Source: Manduca sexta (lineage: Eukaryota; Arthropoda; Insecta; Lepidoptera; Sphingidae). From it: a DNA stretch of 64,000 nt. The notes under the pieces were generated by a model. It saw only the letters and a program-made list of their open reading frames with translations. It ran no database searches and was not told where the DNA came from. Shown here in pieces: positions 62,791-64,000 of this stretch (the first letter of the stretch is position 1; each line of letters opens with the position of its first letter). Both the position numbers and the translations under genes were made by a program. Location: contig NC_051116.1 of the NCBI RefSeq assembly GCF_014839805.1, forward strand, positions 7,793,556 through 7,857,555, in the 5' to 3' direction.

Positions 62791-63592
62791 AAACAGCAGA
62801 CGTGGTTATATATCTCTCATTTCGTGGTTGCATATATATAGTTTAGAGCGCGTTGCAATAACCACAGCGATGAGGTCAAATATTATGACCGCGATAATTC
62901 GAATTACGTGTTGTGGTCTTTGGATATAAGCCACAATGTTTTATGATGCTTTTTCACTCAATATGTGCTGTAGACTGACTATATAATATTTCTTATGCAA
63001 ACGAATGATGAAGCAAGAAGTCAAATCCGTTAATGGCAAGTGACTGGTCGTTACTGGTAGCAACACATTGTATTGTATTGGCATTGAAACACGCTCAAGA
63101 ATAGATATTAACTCTCTGTGCTGGGTAATTTAATGCTCGTAAAATCGCACGAGAATCGTACCCCATTACATTGAATTTTACATAAGTTTCAAGATTTGGA
63201 TGTTATATGTCTCTGCTTACTGAAAAGGGAAAAAAAGCTTTATGTTATGTACGTATACAGTGTAAAATAACTTAATATAGATAAATGGATACAAATCGAT
63301 TAATTTGAGCCCCAAATACGCAATTAACTAACATCGGCAACACACCTGCAGATAAATTAATAATTTACGATCCAACATTAGATGTTGCCCGCAGATTGTC
63401 GGCACAAGTTTAATTGCCAATATCTAAACACGATTGCAGTTGATTCTACGCGGTTGCGTTCCAATTTTGAATTTACGGTGCGAATAAAAGTCGTTTCGTG
63501 CGATTTTTTGACGCAACAGATGCTTATTGGAATTAATAATGCGTGTGACAATTACGGTTTCATATTATACGTGTTTTGTGAACAAATTTTGT
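62791..63592. other. Gene-free AT-rich stretch
   Basis: Nothing recognised. The 79-codon frame 63382-63621 has no domain. Confidence 0.4.
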
Positions 63593-63838
63593 ATTTTTTT
63601 TATACACGCATAGCAAAGTGAACCCACTACTCCTGATGGTAAGTGGAGTGGGGTGCAATAGAATGTCGACTGACAAAAGATGATTATCCCTCGACAGTCG
63701 ACACAATTGTGCCGGTCTATTGAAACCGAATACACACACGGAACGCGACACACTTACGTGGGCCACTATGGTGGGTTTTAACTCCTTGTGTACGGTGGTC
63801 GCTATCCGCGTGAATATAAAATATATCCTACCACCAGC
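63593..63838 (+). repeat. Repeat-B, full length reference copy
   Basis: Runs 'tttttttatacacgcatagc', 'aaagtgaacccactactcct', 'gatggtaagtggagtggggt', 'tgattatccctcgacagtcg', 'acacaattgtgccggtctat', 'cacttacgtgggccactatg', 'cctaccaccagc'. It has only small gaps. The 62- and 68-codon minus frames (63560-63766) are inside it. Confidence 0.9.
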
Positions 63839-64000
63839 AAAAGTATTTTTTTACATGATTCTTGGTTCCAACACGCCAAGAACGCACTATTAAAAAACGC
63901 ACGTCTTTCGCGCGTATTAAAGTCGTAATTTGCACAAGATAGTTACTCAGCGGTAGGTATAGAAAATATTATGCTATCTATATAACCTGTGTCACATATC

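Larger units (their letters stand above)
30421..64000 (+). other. sm: Downstream intron of the sm/hnRNP L gene (partial)
   Basis: Inferred from the GTGAGT donor at 30421 and the absence of a recognisable continuation of RRM2 in the following 33.6 kb. Filled with SINEs, LINE fragments and non-autonomous DNA elements. Its acceptor lies outside the window. Confidence 0.6.

Overview
The window is AT-rich animal nuclear DNA, most likely from a moth or butterfly (Lepidoptera). Three things point there. The only confident host coding sequence is one intron-flanked exon. The rest is a dense patchwork of short interspersed repeats of types I associate with lepidopteran genomes. The one intact transposon is a DD37D (maT-type) mariner. 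I could not run a search, so the species is not identified.

Host gene. A 114-base exon at 30307-30420 (+), with a strong 3' splice site before it and GTGAGT after it, encodes the start of the second RNA-recognition motif of an hnRNP L / Drosophila smooth (sm) protein. No other sm exon was recognised, so almost the whole window reads as two very long introns of that gene: at least 30.3 kb upstream and 33.6 kb downstream. Three weak coding candidates lie on the minus strand: two spliceable short exons (10714-10966), a possible signal-anchor first exon (27447-27599), and a 98-codon open frame (60274-60570) next to a repeat.

Mobile DNA. A 1306-bp mariner (22016-23321) has a 346-residue open transposase, terminal inverted repeats and a TA duplication. 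Non-autonomous DNA elements include two copies of a ~232-bp inverted-repeat element (1814-2044, 29337-29570), a 178-bp element inside a SINE (7821-7998), and a 248-bp element with 24-bp terminal repeats and an ATAA duplication inside another repeat (58214-58461). Seven fragments of LINE reverse-transcriptase C-termini are recognisable (15941, 33905, 36401, 42235, 55882, 59346, 61804), all decayed or truncated.

Repeat family names used below (mine). SINE-A: tRNA-headed, with box B GGTTCGAATCC and a tail containing 'cctctgcctacc'. Repeat-B: ~240 bp, from 'caaagtgaccccactgcacctg' type sequence to 'ggatataaaatatatcctaccacc'. Repeat-C: ~300 bp, from 'ggtaggtctctcat' to 'cgtctcgtcattcaaagcaataaaa'. 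SINE-D: tRNA-headed, ending 'cagcagtgggacagtata...cagggctgatatt'. Repeat-E: core 'gcataaatgcggtctgcaaa'. Repeat-F: core 'cttcgaaacgtcgggagaaa ... aaccgcgataaaatccg'. Repeat-G: core 'ggcctatacggcctgtt'. A further degenerate class carries 'gcttcgcccgcg ... accaaatttcat ... cagtagttttt' and is called the 'gcttcgc' class.

Unusual structure. At 25817-25944 two perfect CCGG-centred palindromes flank a long hairpin. They differ at four base pairs, and all four differences are compensated. Six perfect TGACGTCA octamers and a four-site ATCGAT cluster (33638-33740) are possible regulatory signals in the introns. No bacterial operon, tRNA gene, rRNA or CRISPR array is present.
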